Source: Bradyrhizobium jicamae (GTDB lineage Bacteria > Pseudomonadota > Alphaproteobacteria > Rhizobiales > Xanthobacteraceae). From it: a stretch of 64,000 nt of DNA. The notes below the pieces were generated by a model. The model saw only the letters and a program-made list of their open reading frames with translations, did not search any database and was not told the origin of the DNA. This document shows, one piece after another, positions 8,358-16,378 of this stretch. A program made the position numbers and the translations under genes. The stretch is from positions 1 through 64,000 of the forward strand of contig NZ_JAFCKQ010000023.1 of assembly GCF_018130215.1 (NCBI RefSeq). Reading direction: 5' to 3'. Position 1 is the first letter of the stretch. Each line of letters starts with the position of its first letter.

Positions 8358-8630
8358 TCACCGGTAATAGCCACGCCGGGCAAACGCGTAGACTGGATTG
8401 ATCCCGCAATAGGCGTCGGTGCCGGAAGCACTGGCCATGCACTGGCCATACGTCGCGAAGTTGCAGTTGCCCGGATAACCCCAGATACGGCCCTGAAGGC
8501 AATAGCGGCTATTGACGTCGGGGGCACGAGCCTGGACGTAACGCGCCGATTGCGCAGGGGACGCCGAAACCGACGCTGCCAGGGCAGCAACTGCCAGGGC
8601 CACGCCGCCGATCAGCTTTTTCATCTTCAT
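8358..8630 (-). CDS. DUF3551-like small exported protein
   Basis: A 90-residue protein with a clear signal peptide (MKMKKLIGGVALAVAALAASVSASPAQS) and a short mature part with four cysteines, in the pattern YCLQG, GNCNFATYGQCMAS and AYCGINP. This matches the DUF3551 family, which is multicopy in Bradyrhizobium. Function unknown; the cysteines suggest a disulfide-stabilised periplasmic micro-domain. GGAC(A) sequence precedes the ATG. It is transcribed alone from an AT-rich promoter region at about 8760-8800. Confidence 0.8.
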   Translation of the reverse strand: MKMKKLIGGVALAVAALAASVSASPAQSARYVQARAPDVNSRYCLQGRIWGYPGNCNFATYGQCMASASGTDAYCGINPVYAFARRGYYR

Positions 8631-8819
8631 GTCCTTTCACCGACGACCCGCGCAGCAAGACCCAGGTCGTCATCTCAGTCAACAACGCCGGCAGGCTCGC
8701 TTTGGTTCGGCGTGTCGGCTGCTCCACGGCTCCGAACCGCGGCGCGGTCGTGGGCAAAAAAAATTTAGTTATACTCGATAACAATGTTCCCCATGAATTA
8801 ATCCAGAGAGTAGTTTCCC

Positions 8820-8848
8820 GGGTCCCTCAGTAAGTGTTTCAGGGACCC
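8820..8848 (+). promoter_or_regulatory. Hairpin sequestering the ribosome-binding site
   Basis: Bases 8820-8827 pair perfectly with 8841-8848 across a 13-nt loop. The 3' arm contains AGGGA (8841-8845), the only plausible Shine-Dalgarno for the ATG at 8854, eight bases away. The ribosome-binding site would therefore be closed in the folded leader. This could be a translational switch or simply part of a repeat. Confidence 0.5.
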
Positions 8849-8853
8849 CGCCT

Positions 8854-9033
8854 ATGACCGTTTTCCAGGCCAAGCTCGAACGATTTGAGACACTTGCCAC
8901 CGAATGCGACTCGATCGCTGACCGGGCGGCGGATGGAAGCAGACGCGAGGCATATTTGCGCCTGGGAGCGCGCTATCGCGAGCTGGCCGGCGACATGCGC
9001 AGCGTGATCGCGGCCATCGAGGCCGCCGCGTAG
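8854..9033 (+). CDS. 59-residue helical protein of unknown function
   Basis: An open frame of 59 codons starting MTVFQAKLERFETLATEC and ending RSVIAAIEAAA. The predicted protein is almost entirely amphipathic helix, acidic at the start and arginine-rich in the middle, with no membrane segment. Codon use (strong G/C third positions) matches real genes nearby. Its start is set by AGGGA eight bases upstream, held in the hairpin at 8820-8848. I do not recognise a family; a small helical-hairpin protein is the best description. Confidence 0.6.
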   Translation: MTVFQAKLERFETLATECDSIADRAADGSRREAYLRLGARYRELAGDMRSVIAAIEAAA

Positions 9034-9182
9034 CGCCCCGGACCTACGTCAGTTTCGCTGACGTTAAGCTGCATCCAGCCCTATCGCCGATACCGGTATC
9101 TTCGCGGCATACGCGAATATTCCGGTTGATCGGCGTTTTCATTTTCACCTTCGCATTCCTTCCGGCGGCCCATGGGGTCAAT

Positions 9183-9196
9183 TTGAGCTGGATCAA
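9183..9196. promoter_or_regulatory. FixK2-type box before the zinc-ribbon gene
   Basis: TTGAGCTGGATCAA fits the FixK2 consensus TTG(A/C)-N6-(T/G)CAA and extends to perfect 6-bp arms (ATTTGA/TCAAAT, 9181-9198). Its centre is about 60 bp before the ATG at 9250, so a class II promoter would start transcription near 9231. Confidence 0.6.
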
Positions 9197-9249
9197 ATCC
9201 GTCAGAGCCGAAGCACGGTACATTTGACGCCCTTGCGAGGGCGCAGCGG

Positions 9250-9435
9250 ATGACAGCGGGCTGGACTGAGCACTTGCGGTGCCCGAGCTGCGGGCGAACC
9301 GGCCACGCGGAGCTTTCCGAGATCGAGCCCCTGCGAAACCGGACTCATCGGGTCTCGGAGGGATTCGAGATCTATACAAGCGAGCGCGGCAGCGATTTTC
9401 GATGCAAGACTTGCAAGGCGCCTGCCGTTCCGTAG
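9250..9435 (+). CDS. Small zinc-ribbon protein
   Basis: A 61-residue protein with two CxxC knuckles, CPSC near residue 11 and CKTC near residue 52, spaced as in a zinc ribbon. Between them is a charged stretch with IEPLRNRTHRVSEGF. No larger domain is attached, so it may be a small DNA-, RNA- or protein-binding module. A FixK2-type box sits at a class II promoter distance, which suggests expression under low oxygen. The gene on the opposite strand ends 10 bp downstream. Confidence 0.7.
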   Translation: MTAGWTEHLRCPSCGRTGHAELSEIEPLRNRTHRVSEGFEIYTSERGSDFRCKTCKAPAVP

Positions 9436-9445
9436 CCTCCATCGC

Positions 9446-10225
9446 TCATTTCGGCTGTCCCGCGGCGTCGACGATCAGCCGCGCGATCGCGTCTGGCTGC
9501 GAGATCAGCGCAAGATGGCTTGCCTTGACCTCGATCGTCGTGGCGCCCATGCGCTTGGCCATGAAGCGCTCGAGATCCGGATTGATCGTGCGGTCTTCGG
9601 TCGAGACCGCATAGTAGCTCGGCTTGCTGCGCCAGGCCGCATGGCTGGTCCTGCCGGTCAACAGCGCCTTGTGGAACGGCTGCTGCACGGCATAGAGCAC
9701 CCTGGCCCTGGCTTCCGGCAGGTCACCGGCGAAGTCACGCAGGAAGGCCTCTTCGGACAGCCTGCCCTCGTCGCCATCGAACACGATGCCGGCGCTCGCC
9801 GGCGGCGTCGGATAGGTCTTGGCCAGCGCGGTGTAGTCCTCGTCCGCATCAGGCGCGCGCGCAGCAACATACACCAGCGCCGACACGTTCGGATGCATAC
9901 CGGCCTCGGTCACGATCATTCCGGAGAACGAATGACCGACGAGGACCGTCGGGCCGTCCTGGCGATCGAGCACGCGCTGCGCCGAGGCGACCGCTTCCGG
10001 CAGCGTGGTCAGCGGATTCTGCACCGACGTGACGTTGAGCCCCGCGGCCTGCAGGCGCGGAATGACCTCGGACCAGCACGATCCATCGGCGAACAGTCCG
10101 TGCACCAGCACGACGTTGCGCGCCTTCGCCTGCGGCGGGGTGGCGGCGATGCCACGCGTGGAGACAAGCGAGGCCGACGCTCCGGCAAGCAATGCGGTCG
10201 AGAAGGTGCGTCTGTTCATCATCAT
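9446..10225 (-). CDS. Exported alpha/beta-hydrolase
   Basis: A 259-residue hydrolase of the esterase / hydroxynitrile-lyase-like branch of the alpha/beta fold. The nucleophile elbow is GHSFSG and the catalytic histidine lies in ASHLALIS near the C-terminus; the oxyanion region is VLVHGLFADGS. The N-terminus MNRRTFSTALLAGASASLVSTRG is a twin-arginine-like signal, predicting export of the folded enzyme. The start overlaps the stop of the malonyl-CoA decarboxylase gene by 4 bp (10222-10225), so the two are translationally coupled, although an exported hydrolase has no obvious link to malonate. Confidence 0.85.
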   Translation of the reverse strand: MMMNRRTFSTALLAGASASLVSTRGIAATPPQAKARNVVLVHGLFADGSCWSEVIPRLQAAGLNVTSVQNPLTTLPEAVASAQRVLDRQDGPTVLVGHSFSGMIVTEAGMHPNVSALVYVAARAPDADEDYTALAKTYPTPPASAGIVFDGDEGRLSEEAFLRDFAGDLPEARARVLYAVQQPFHKALLTGRTSHAAWRSKPSYYAVSTEDRTINPDLERFMAKRMGATTIEVKASHLALISQPDAIARLIVDAAGQPK

Positions 10226-11517
10226 GATATCACTCCATCGTTATGCAGCGACGGCCGCAGAAGCGCGTCCACCTGCGGCGAACGCACGATCTCTCCTACG
10301 TGGGCGAAGGCCTCATGGTTACGCTCGATGCTGTCATGGTCGTAAAGATAGTTCACCATGATGCCGAAGGATTCCTGCATCGCGCGATCGGCGGTGTTGC
10401 CGAGCCAGTTGATCCGCTCGAGCCGCGCGCCATTGCCGAGATGAAAGCGCGCGACGGGATCGATCCGGTTTTCACGGCTCGGTGACCTCGTGAGATAGGC
10501 TGCGCACAGCCGCGTGAGGCGCGGGCGAAAACGCTCGCTCGTCTCGCGGTCGTGCCACCATCCCTCGCCGTCCAGTTCGCGCAGCATCGCAGTGTCGACG
10601 CCATCGGATCCGGATCGCTGGCTGAGCCAGCGGCGGAATCCCGGCACCGGCGACAAGGTCGAGAAGCGACGCAACCCCGGGAATTCGGTTTGCAATTCCT
10701 CGACCACCTGCTTGATCAGGAAATTGCCGAACGAAACGCCGCGCAGGCCGTCCTGGCAGTTCGAGATCGAATAGAAGATCGCGGTGTCGGCACGCGCGGC
10801 CCGCATCCGCGCGGCGTCCTGGTCGGTGTCCTGGAGCAGCAAAGGCGGAACGGCGGTCGCCAGCCCTTCCACCAGCGCGACCTCGACGAAGATCAGCGGC
10901 TCGCCCGGAAGCGCGGGATGGAAGAAGGCAAAGCAGCGCCGGTCCGGCGCGAGACGGCGCCGCAGGTCGTCCCAGCCCTTGATCTCGTGCACCGCCTCAT
11001 AGGCGATCAGCTTCTCGAGAACGGCGGCCGGTGCTTCCCAGTCGATGCGGCGAAGCTCGAGAAAGCCGCGATTGAACCACGACGCGAACAGATGCTTGAG
11101 ATCAGCATCAAGGAGCTTCAGCTCGGGTTCGGCGCCGAAACGCTTTGCGATCTCGCTGCGCATCGCGATCAGCGCAGCGGTGCCTCCGGGCGCCATGTTC
11201 ATGCGCCGCAGCACTTCCTGCCGCGGCGGATCGGCGGCCTGCGCGAGTGCGGCAGCGGCCACGGCCGTGCTGTCGGCGAGATAGCGCTGCGCCGCCGCAC
11301 GCAGCGCCGTTTCGTCGGGCTGAAACGCGCTCGCCAGAAAGCGCTGGAAGCCGTGCCGTGCGTCAATATCGAGCGCACGGATGGTCTGATGCAGTTCGCG
11401 CGCGATCAACGCGCCTGACGCCTCGCCGCGTTCCGATAACAACGCCACGGCGAGTTGCCTGGCAGCATCGAGAGACGCCGGTGCTCGGCCTGACGCCTGG
11501 TCTGGATTGATCATCAT
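10222..11517 (-). CDS. Malonyl-CoA decarboxylase
   Basis: A 431-residue enzyme converting malonyl-CoA to acetyl-CoA and CO2 (MCD family, helical N-terminal domain plus GNAT-like catalytic domain). The catalytic serine lies in FYSISNCQDGLRGVSFGNFL and the catalytic histidine in ARFHLGNGA, both recognisable family signatures. Two ATGs (11517, 11514) follow GAGGAGG; the second has better spacing. A frame continuing upstream to 12270 runs antiframe through mdcA and is not coding. Cytosolic. It follows mdcA by 23 bp in the same operon, suggesting that the two act in sequence on malonate. Confidence 0.93.
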   Translation of the reverse strand: MMINPDQASGRAPASLDAARQLAVALLSERGEASGALIARELHQTIRALDIDARHGFQRFLASAFQPDETALRAAAQRYLADSTAVAAAALAQAADPPRQEVLRRMNMAPGGTAALIAMRSEIAKRFGAEPELKLLDADLKHLFASWFNRGFLELRRIDWEAPAAVLEKLIAYEAVHEIKGWDDLRRRLAPDRRCFAFFHPALPGEPLIFVEVALVEGLATAVPPLLLQDTDQDAARMRAARADTAIFYSISNCQDGLRGVSFGNFLIKQVVEELQTEFPGLRRFSTLSPVPGFRRWLSQRSGSDGVDTAMLRELDGEGWWHDRETSERFRPRLTRLCAAYLTRSPSRENRIDPVARFHLGNGARLERINWLGNTADRAMQESFGIMVNYLYDHDSIERNHEAFAHVGEIVRSPQVDALLRPSLHNDGVIS

Positions 11518-11540
11518 GGCCTCCTCGACTGCGGAGCTTG

Positions 11541-13169
11541 TCAACTGAGAAATCTGGCGGGCGGCACGTAGAGGCCGCCGGACGCCGAGACGAGATCGTC
11601 GATGGTCTTCGCGGCGAGCCAGTCGCGGGTTGCCGTTGCGACGTCGATGCCGAGATCGGATGGCAGCATCACGATGCCGCGGCGGCGCAGGCCGTCGATT
11701 GCGTCGGCATCCTGCCGCTTGCCGAAATCGGTATCGCCGGCGATGGCGCGCAAGGCGGCTTCGCGCTCCTGTGGCGACCGGCAACGCAGGAGGTTGCAGA
11801 CGCCGCGCTCGGTGATGACGTGGGAGACGTCGTCGCCATGAACCATGACGGGCGGCAGTGCGAAGCCGGCCGAGCTTGCGAGATCGAAGGCATCGAGGTG
11901 CTCGACGAAGCTCGGCGCGCCGTTCGGCTGCCGGGTCTGCACCATCTGCACCACCAGCTTGCGGCCACGCAGGCGCTCGCCCGCTTCCTCGCCGGCGCGC
12001 AGCCAGGCAGGACTGGGGTGGCGCCGGCCGCGCGCATCCGCGCCCATGTTCGGCGCGCCGCCAAAGCCGGTGATCCGGTCCTTGGTCGCTGTCGAGCTGT
12101 TGCCCTGTGCGTCGATCTGCAACGTCGCACCGACGAAGAGATCGCAGGCATATTGACCGGCGACCTGGGCGAGCGCCCGGTTGGAGCGCAGATTGCCGTC
12201 CGCGCCGACCGGAAACACATGCGGTCTGCTCGCGACATACCGTTCCATGCCGAGTTCGGAGCCGAAGCAATAGACATTGTCGACGAAACCGGCCTCGATC
12301 GCGGGGATCAGCGTCGGGTGCGGATTGAGCACGAAATTGCGCGCGATCTTGCCCTTCAACCCGCGGCGCGCGGCGAAGGTCGGCAGGATCAATTCGATCG
12401 CGGCGGTGGCGTAGCCGATGCCATGGTTGAGCCGCGCCACCTGGTAAGGCTCGTACACCGCGGCGATCGCCATCATCGCCATCAGGACGTTTTCATTCCT
12501 GATCCTGGCGGGATCGCGCGTGAATAGCGGATCGATCGCGTACGGTCTCGGGCTTTGCACCACGAGGTCGACCCAGTCGCCGGGGATGTCGACGCGCGGC
12601 AGGCGATCGACGATCTCGTTGACCTGCGCCACGACGATGCCGCCGCGAAACGCCGCGGCCTCGGCGATGGTTGGCGTGTCCTCGGTGTTCGGACCGGTGT
12701 AGAGATTGCCGTCGCGGTCGGCCTTGTCGGCGACAATGAGCGCGACCTGGGGCGTCAAATCCACCAGCATGCGGGCGTACAGCTCGAGATAAGTGTGGAT
12801 CGCCCCGATCCTGAGCGATTTGGCGGCGACGAGCTCGGCAAGACGGCGGCTCTGCGGACCGGCAAAGGCGAAGTCCAGCCGGCTGGCGATTCCGCGTTCG
12901 AACACCGCCAGGTGATCCGGCAGCGCCAGCACCGATTGCACCATGTGCAGATCATGGACGCGCACAGGATCGAGCTTCGCCAGCGACGCAGCCAGGAAAT
13001 CGGCCTGCTTCTGGTTGTCGCCTTCGAGCGCCACGCGATCGCCCGAAACGATTACAGCTTCGAGCAGGTCCGTGATGCGCTCGGCAGGGCAGATCTTTCC
13101 CGCCCCGACGATGGCCCGGGCGCGCGCCAGGCGCGCCGCACGATCCGTCCGTTGCAGTGTCTCCGGCAT
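11541..13169 (-). CDS. mdcA: Malonate decarboxylase alpha subunit / malonate CoA-transferase (MdcA-like)
   Basis: A 542-residue protein matching MdcA over its full length. MdcA is the subunit that exchanges acetyl for malonyl on the thiol carrier in multi-subunit malonate decarboxylase. Recognisable stretches are IGYATAAIELILPTFAARRGLKGKIARNFVLNPHPTLIPAIEAGFV (in part) and TGFGGAPNMGADARGRRHPSPAW. The usual partners MdcB, MdcC, MdcD, MdcE, MdcG and MdcH are absent here. Instead the next gene is malonyl-CoA decarboxylase, so MdcA probably works as an acetyl-CoA:malonate CoA-transferase (inference). It faces a LysR gene 105 bp away. Confidence 0.88.
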   Translation of the reverse strand: MPETLQRTDRAARLARARAIVGAGKICPAERITDLLEAVIVSGDRVALEGDNQKQADFLAASLAKLDPVRVHDLHMVQSVLALPDHLAVFERGIASRLDFAFAGPQSRRLAELVAAKSLRIGAIHTYLELYARMLVDLTPQVALIVADKADRDGNLYTGPNTEDTPTIAEAAAFRGGIVVAQVNEIVDRLPRVDIPGDWVDLVVQSPRPYAIDPLFTRDPARIRNENVLMAMMAIAAVYEPYQVARLNHGIGYATAAIELILPTFAARRGLKGKIARNFVLNPHPTLIPAIEAGFVDNVYCFGSELGMERYVASRPHVFPVGADGNLRSNRALAQVAGQYACDLFVGATLQIDAQGNSSTATKDRITGFGGAPNMGADARGRRHPSPAWLRAGEEAGERLRGRKLVVQMVQTRQPNGAPSFVEHLDAFDLASSAGFALPPVMVHGDDVSHVITERGVCNLLRCRSPQEREAALRAIAGDTDFGKRQDADAIDGLRRRGIVMLPSDLGIDVATATRDWLAAKTIDDLVSASGGLYVPPARFLS

Positions 13170-13217
13170 CTGAGCCTCTCCTCGCTTCGTGGCCTTTCGC
13201 GAAGGTAGGAGGGCATC

Positions 13218-13257
13218 ATTGATAATAGAAACGATATTCTATAATATGATTGATAAT
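13218..13257. promoter_or_regulatory. Probable LysR operator in the mdcA/lysR intergenic region
   Basis: The 105-bp divergent gap is strikingly AT-rich for this genome. ATTGATAAT occurs twice in direct orientation (13218-13226 and 13249-13257), 31 bp apart, which is about three helical turns. Between them lies a TATTCTATAATAT stretch that could serve as a -10 element or a LysR-type dyad. Confidence 0.55.
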
Positions 13258-13274
13258 GAAAATGGATTAATTGG

Positions 13275-14135
13275 ATGCTTGAGCTCGAACTCCTGCGCGC
13301 GTTCGTTGCGGTGGCGGATTGCGGCGGCTTCCACCGGGCGGCCGAACAGCTCAACCTGACGCAGTCGACGATCAGCCAGCAGATCAAGCGCCTGGAGCTC
13401 GAGACGCGGCGGCCGCTGTTCCGGCGCACCACGCGCAGCGTCGCGCTGACCGACGAGGGCGAGATGCTGCTGGGCGATGCAAGGCGCCTGCTTCAGCTCG
13501 AGGAGGCGGCGCGGCAGCGGCTGGTGGCGCCGCGCCTGTCCGGCTCGGTCCGTCTCGGCGTGGTCGAGGAAGTGGCCGGCGGCTCGTTGCCCTTGGCGCT
13601 GGGACGTTTCGCCGCGCTGCATCGCGGGGTCAAGCTCGAGGTGCTGATCGGCGTCAGTGCCGAATTGATCGCACAGCTCGATGCGGGGCGGCTCGACCTC
13701 GTCTTCGCCAAGCGCCCATTGGGGACCTCGAAAGGACGGCTGGTGTGGCGCGAGCCGCTGGTATGGGCCGCGGCCGAGACGTTCGCTCCAACGCCGGGCG
13801 CACCGCTGCCGCTCGCACTCTATCGCGAGCGATCGGTGTCGCGCGATGCGGCGCTTGCCGCATTGCGCGACGGCGATCTGAGCTGGGAGATCGTCTACAC
13901 CAGCCCGAGCCTGACCGGCGTTCGCGCCGCCGCCGTCGCGGGCCTGGCCATCACACCCCTGCCCCTGAGCGCTGTTGTCGCCGGTCTGCGCGTGCTCGGC
14001 CCCGACGACGGCCTGCCGCCGCTTCCCGACCTCGAATTCGCGATCTACGAAAAAAGGCGGCCGGACCAGGCCTCCGAAGCACTCGCCACGGCCCTGCTCG
14101 CGCTCGCGCGGGGTCCGCTGCGGCCCACCATTTGA
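13275..14135 (+). CDS. LysR-family regulator of the malonate genes
   Basis: A 286-residue LysR-type regulator. Residues 1-60 form the winged helix-turn-helix (FHRAAEQLNLTQSTISQQIKRLE), and about 90-280 the periplasmic-binding-protein-like sensor domain. It is divergent from mdcA, the classic arrangement for a LysR activator of the adjacent operon, so malonate or malonyl-CoA is a reasonable inducer guess. The effector domain ends slightly early for the family (286 against about 300), which is within normal variation. Confidence 0.88.
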   Translation: MLELELLRAFVAVADCGGFHRAAEQLNLTQSTISQQIKRLELETRRPLFRRTTRSVALTDEGEMLLGDARRLLQLEEAARQRLVAPRLSGSVRLGVVEEVAGGSLPLALGRFAALHRGVKLEVLIGVSAELIAQLDAGRLDLVFAKRPLGTSKGRLVWREPLVWAAAETFAPTPGAPLPLALYRERSVSRDAALAALRDGDLSWEIVYTSPSLTGVRAAAVAGLAITPLPLSAVVAGLRVLGPDDGLPPLPDLEFAIYEKRRPDQASEALATALLALARGPLRPTI

Positions 14136-14285
14136 GCGCGCCGCAGCCGCCTGTCCGGACATTCGCCCCTGTTCCCGGCCCGTCCAACGAGATTCGTATT
14201 GAACGCTTGGGCTTAGGCAAATTTTAAACCGGCAGGCGTAGGTTACCTCTTGCGAGTTCAGTGGTTGAGAGTTTGTGAGTACGCC

Positions 14286-14561
14286 ATGACAGAACCCCAT
14301 CGCCCGAGGGTGAAATACGTCATCGGGCCTGACGGCAGCCCTTTGACGATTGCGGACCTCCCGGCCCCCGGAACCAAACGGTGGGTCATCCGCCGCAAGG
14401 CCGAAGTCGTAGCCGCGGTCCGCGGCGGCCTGCTTTCCCTCGAGGAAGCCTGTAGCCGCTATACGCTGACCGTCGATGAATTCCTTTCCTGGCAGTTCTC
14501 GATCGACCAGCACGGTCTGGCCGGACTGCGCACCACCCGGATCCAGCAGTACCGGCAGTAA
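14286..14561 (+). CDS. sciP: SciP-type CtrA inhibitor (DUF1153)
   Basis: A 91-residue protein of the DUF1153 family, which includes Caulobacter SciP, a small helix-turn-helix protein that binds DNA and CtrA and blocks CtrA-activated transcription. The features KYVIGPDGSPLTIADLP, RWVIRRKAEVVAAVRGGLLS and SLEEACSRYTLTVDEFLSW are characteristic. ATG 14286 is used because the protein then matches the family length; an upstream start at 14250 adds 12 unrelated residues. A strong terminator follows. Its place next to the flagellar operon fits control of flagellar genes by CtrA. Confidence 0.92.
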   Translation: MTEPHRPRVKYVIGPDGSPLTIADLPAPGTKRWVIRRKAEVVAAVRGGLLSLEEACSRYTLTVDEFLSWQFSIDQHGLAGLRTTRIQQYRQ

Positions 14562-14588
14562 GTTTCGCCGATCGGCAGCATTTGACGA

Positions 14589-14621
14589 AAACCGGCTTCG
14601 GTTTGCGAAGCCGGTTTTTTT
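14589..14621 (+). terminator. Rho-independent terminator of sciP
   Basis: An 11-bp GC-rich stem (14590-14600 with 14606-14616) around a GTTTG loop, followed by a run of T to 14621. It separates sciP transcription from the flagellar operon. Confidence 0.88.
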
Positions 14622-14646
14622 CATGTCCGCGGTTTTGCCGCGGTTC

Positions 14647-14662
14647 TTAATCTTCGTTAACC
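14647..14662. promoter_or_regulatory. CtrA-like half-site pair before fliF
   Basis: TTAA-N6-TTAACC lies about 75 bp before the fliF start. The established CtrA consensus is TTAA-N7-TTAAC, so the spacing is one base short and the match is imperfect. The position, between sciP and fliF, makes it worth recording. Confidence 0.4.
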
Positions 14663-14733
14663 AGATGGAAACCATACCCTAGGCAATATTTGCCCAGTCG
14701 GACCCGCGTGGGCCGAATCCCTGGGGGCCGTTA

Positions 14734-16377
14734 GTGCAAAGTCTGGTTGCTTTCCTGAGAGGTCTAGGTGCGGCCCGGCTTGCGGCAATGGTGGCGGTCA
14801 CCGCCGCCCTGATCGGCTTCTTCGCTTTCGTCATCATGCGCGTCACGACGCCGCAGATGACCACCCTCTTCACCGATCTTTCGACCGAGGATTCCTCGGC
14901 CATCGTCAAGGAGCTGGAGCGCCAGGCAATCCCCTTCGAGCTGCGCAATGACGGTGCCGCGATCATGGTGCCGAAGGACAGGGTGACGCGGCTTCGGATG
15001 AAGCTCGCCGAGGGCGGCATGCCCAAGGGCGGCGGCGTCGGCTACGAGATCTTCGACAAGTCGGACGCGCTCGGCACCACCAGCTTCGTCCAGAACATCA
15101 ATCACCTGCGCGCGCTGGAAGGCGAGCTTGCCCGCACCATCCGCGCCATCGACCGCGTCCAGGCCGCCCGCGTCCACCTGGTGCTGCCGGAGAAGCCGCT
15201 GTTCTCGCGCGAGACGCCGGAGCCGTCCGCCTCGATCGTGCTCAGGGTGCGCGGCGCGCTGGAGCCGCAACAGATCCGCGCCATCCGTCACCTGGTCGCC
15301 TCAGCGGTCAACGGGCTGAAGCCGCAGCGCGTCTCGATCGTCGACGAGGCCGGCGCGCTGCTCGCCGACGGCGCCAGCAACGACGCCGATGCCGCCCTCG
15401 GCGATGATCGCCGCGTCGCCTTCGAGAAGCGGATGCGCAAGGAGGTGGAGGACATCGTCTCCTCGGTGGTCGGCGCCGGACGGGCCCGCGTCCAGCTCTC
15501 CGCCGACTTCGACTTCAACAAGATCACCCAGACCTCCGACACTTTCGATCCCGAAGGCCGCGTGCTGCGCTCGAGCCAGACCCGGGAGGAAAGCAGCCTC
15601 ACCGCCGACAATTCCGGCCAGGTCTCGGTCAACAACGAGCTGCCGGGCAACCAGAACCAGGACAACGCGGCGCGCGCCAAGGACCAGAGCAAGAAGAGCG
15701 AGGAGACCAACAATTACGAGATCTCCCGCACCACCAAGACCGAGGTCACCGAGGCGGGCCGGGTCAACCGGATCTCGGTCGCGGTGCTGGTCGACGGCAG
15801 CTACGCCAAGAACGAAAAGGGCGAGATGGTCTACCAGGACCGTCCCAAGGAGCAGCTCGACCGCATCGCCGCTCTGGTGCGCTCCGCGATCGGCTTCGAC
15901 CAGAAGCGCGGCGACCAGGTCGAGGTGGTCAACCTCCGCTTCGCCGAGCCGCCGATGACGACGCCGATCGCCGAGCCGACCGGCCTGCTCGGCATGCTGC
16001 AGTTCACCAAGGACGACGTCATGTACGTCATCGAGCTCGGCGTGATGATGCTGCTCGGCCTGGTCGTGCTGTTCATGGTGGTCCGTCCGCTGGTCAGGCG
16101 CATCGTCGCGACCGACGCGATGCCCTCGCTGGGCGGTGCGGCCGCAGCCCCCGCCTTCGCCGAGGCGCATGCCGGCGACGGCGCGGCGGGCGGAACCGGC
16201 CAGGCGCTGCTGCCGGGCAGCGGCAGCAGCGCGGCCGCACAGCTGATCGACGTCGCCCAGATCCAGGGCCAGGTGCACGCCCAGGCCGTGCATCGGGTCG
16301 GCGAACTGGCCGAGCGCAATCCGAACGAGACCGCCTCGATCGTCCGTCAATGGCTGAGTGAGCCCGCCGAGCACTGA
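14734..16377 (+). CDS. fliF: Flagellar MS-ring protein FliF
   Basis: A 547-residue protein forming the MS ring in the inner membrane, the base on which the rotor and export gate are built. Residues about 10-35 are the first membrane span (LAAMVAVTAALIGFFAFVIM). Ring-building motifs follow (FTDLSTEDSSAIVKELE, GVGYEIFDKSDALGTTSFVQNINHLRALEGELARTI in part). A hydrophilic region rich in Asn and Gln comes at about 285-330, and the second span is at about 430-452 (VIELGVMMLLGLVVLFMVV). The C-terminal tail binds FliG. GTG start with GGGGG seven bases upstream. First gene of the operon. Confidence 0.96.
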   Translation: MQSLVAFLRGLGAARLAAMVAVTAALIGFFAFVIMRVTTPQMTTLFTDLSTEDSSAIVKELERQAIPFELRNDGAAIMVPKDRVTRLRMKLAEGGMPKGGGVGYEIFDKSDALGTTSFVQNINHLRALEGELARTIRAIDRVQAARVHLVLPEKPLFSRETPEPSASIVLRVRGALEPQQIRAIRHLVASAVNGLKPQRVSIVDEAGALLADGASNDADAALGDDRRVAFEKRMRKEVEDIVSSVVGAGRARVQLSADFDFNKITQTSDTFDPEGRVLRSSQTREESSLTADNSGQVSVNNELPGNQNQDNAARAKDQSKKSEETNNYEISRTTKTEVTEAGRVNRISVAVLVDGSYAKNEKGEMVYQDRPKEQLDRIAALVRSAIGFDQKRGDQVEVVNLRFAEPPMTTPIAEPTGLLGMLQFTKDDVMYVIELGVMMLLGLVVLFMVVRPLVRRIVATDAMPSLGGAAAAPAFAEAHAGDGAAGGTGQALLPGSGSSAAAQLIDVAQIQGQVHAQAVHRVGELAERNPNETASIVRQWLSEPAEH

Positions 16378-16378
16378 C

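Noticed and set aside
8078..8401. A 107-codon frame with one hydrophobic stretch between the ABM-like gene and DUF3551
   Set aside because: The hydrophobic segment is suggestive, but there is no start codon with a ribosome-binding site close to it, and it overlaps the DUF3551 gene.
11518..12270. Upstream extension of the malonyl-CoA decarboxylase frame
   Set aside because: It overlaps mdcA out of frame and the extra residues are arginine-rich noise; GAGGAGG marks the true start near 11517.
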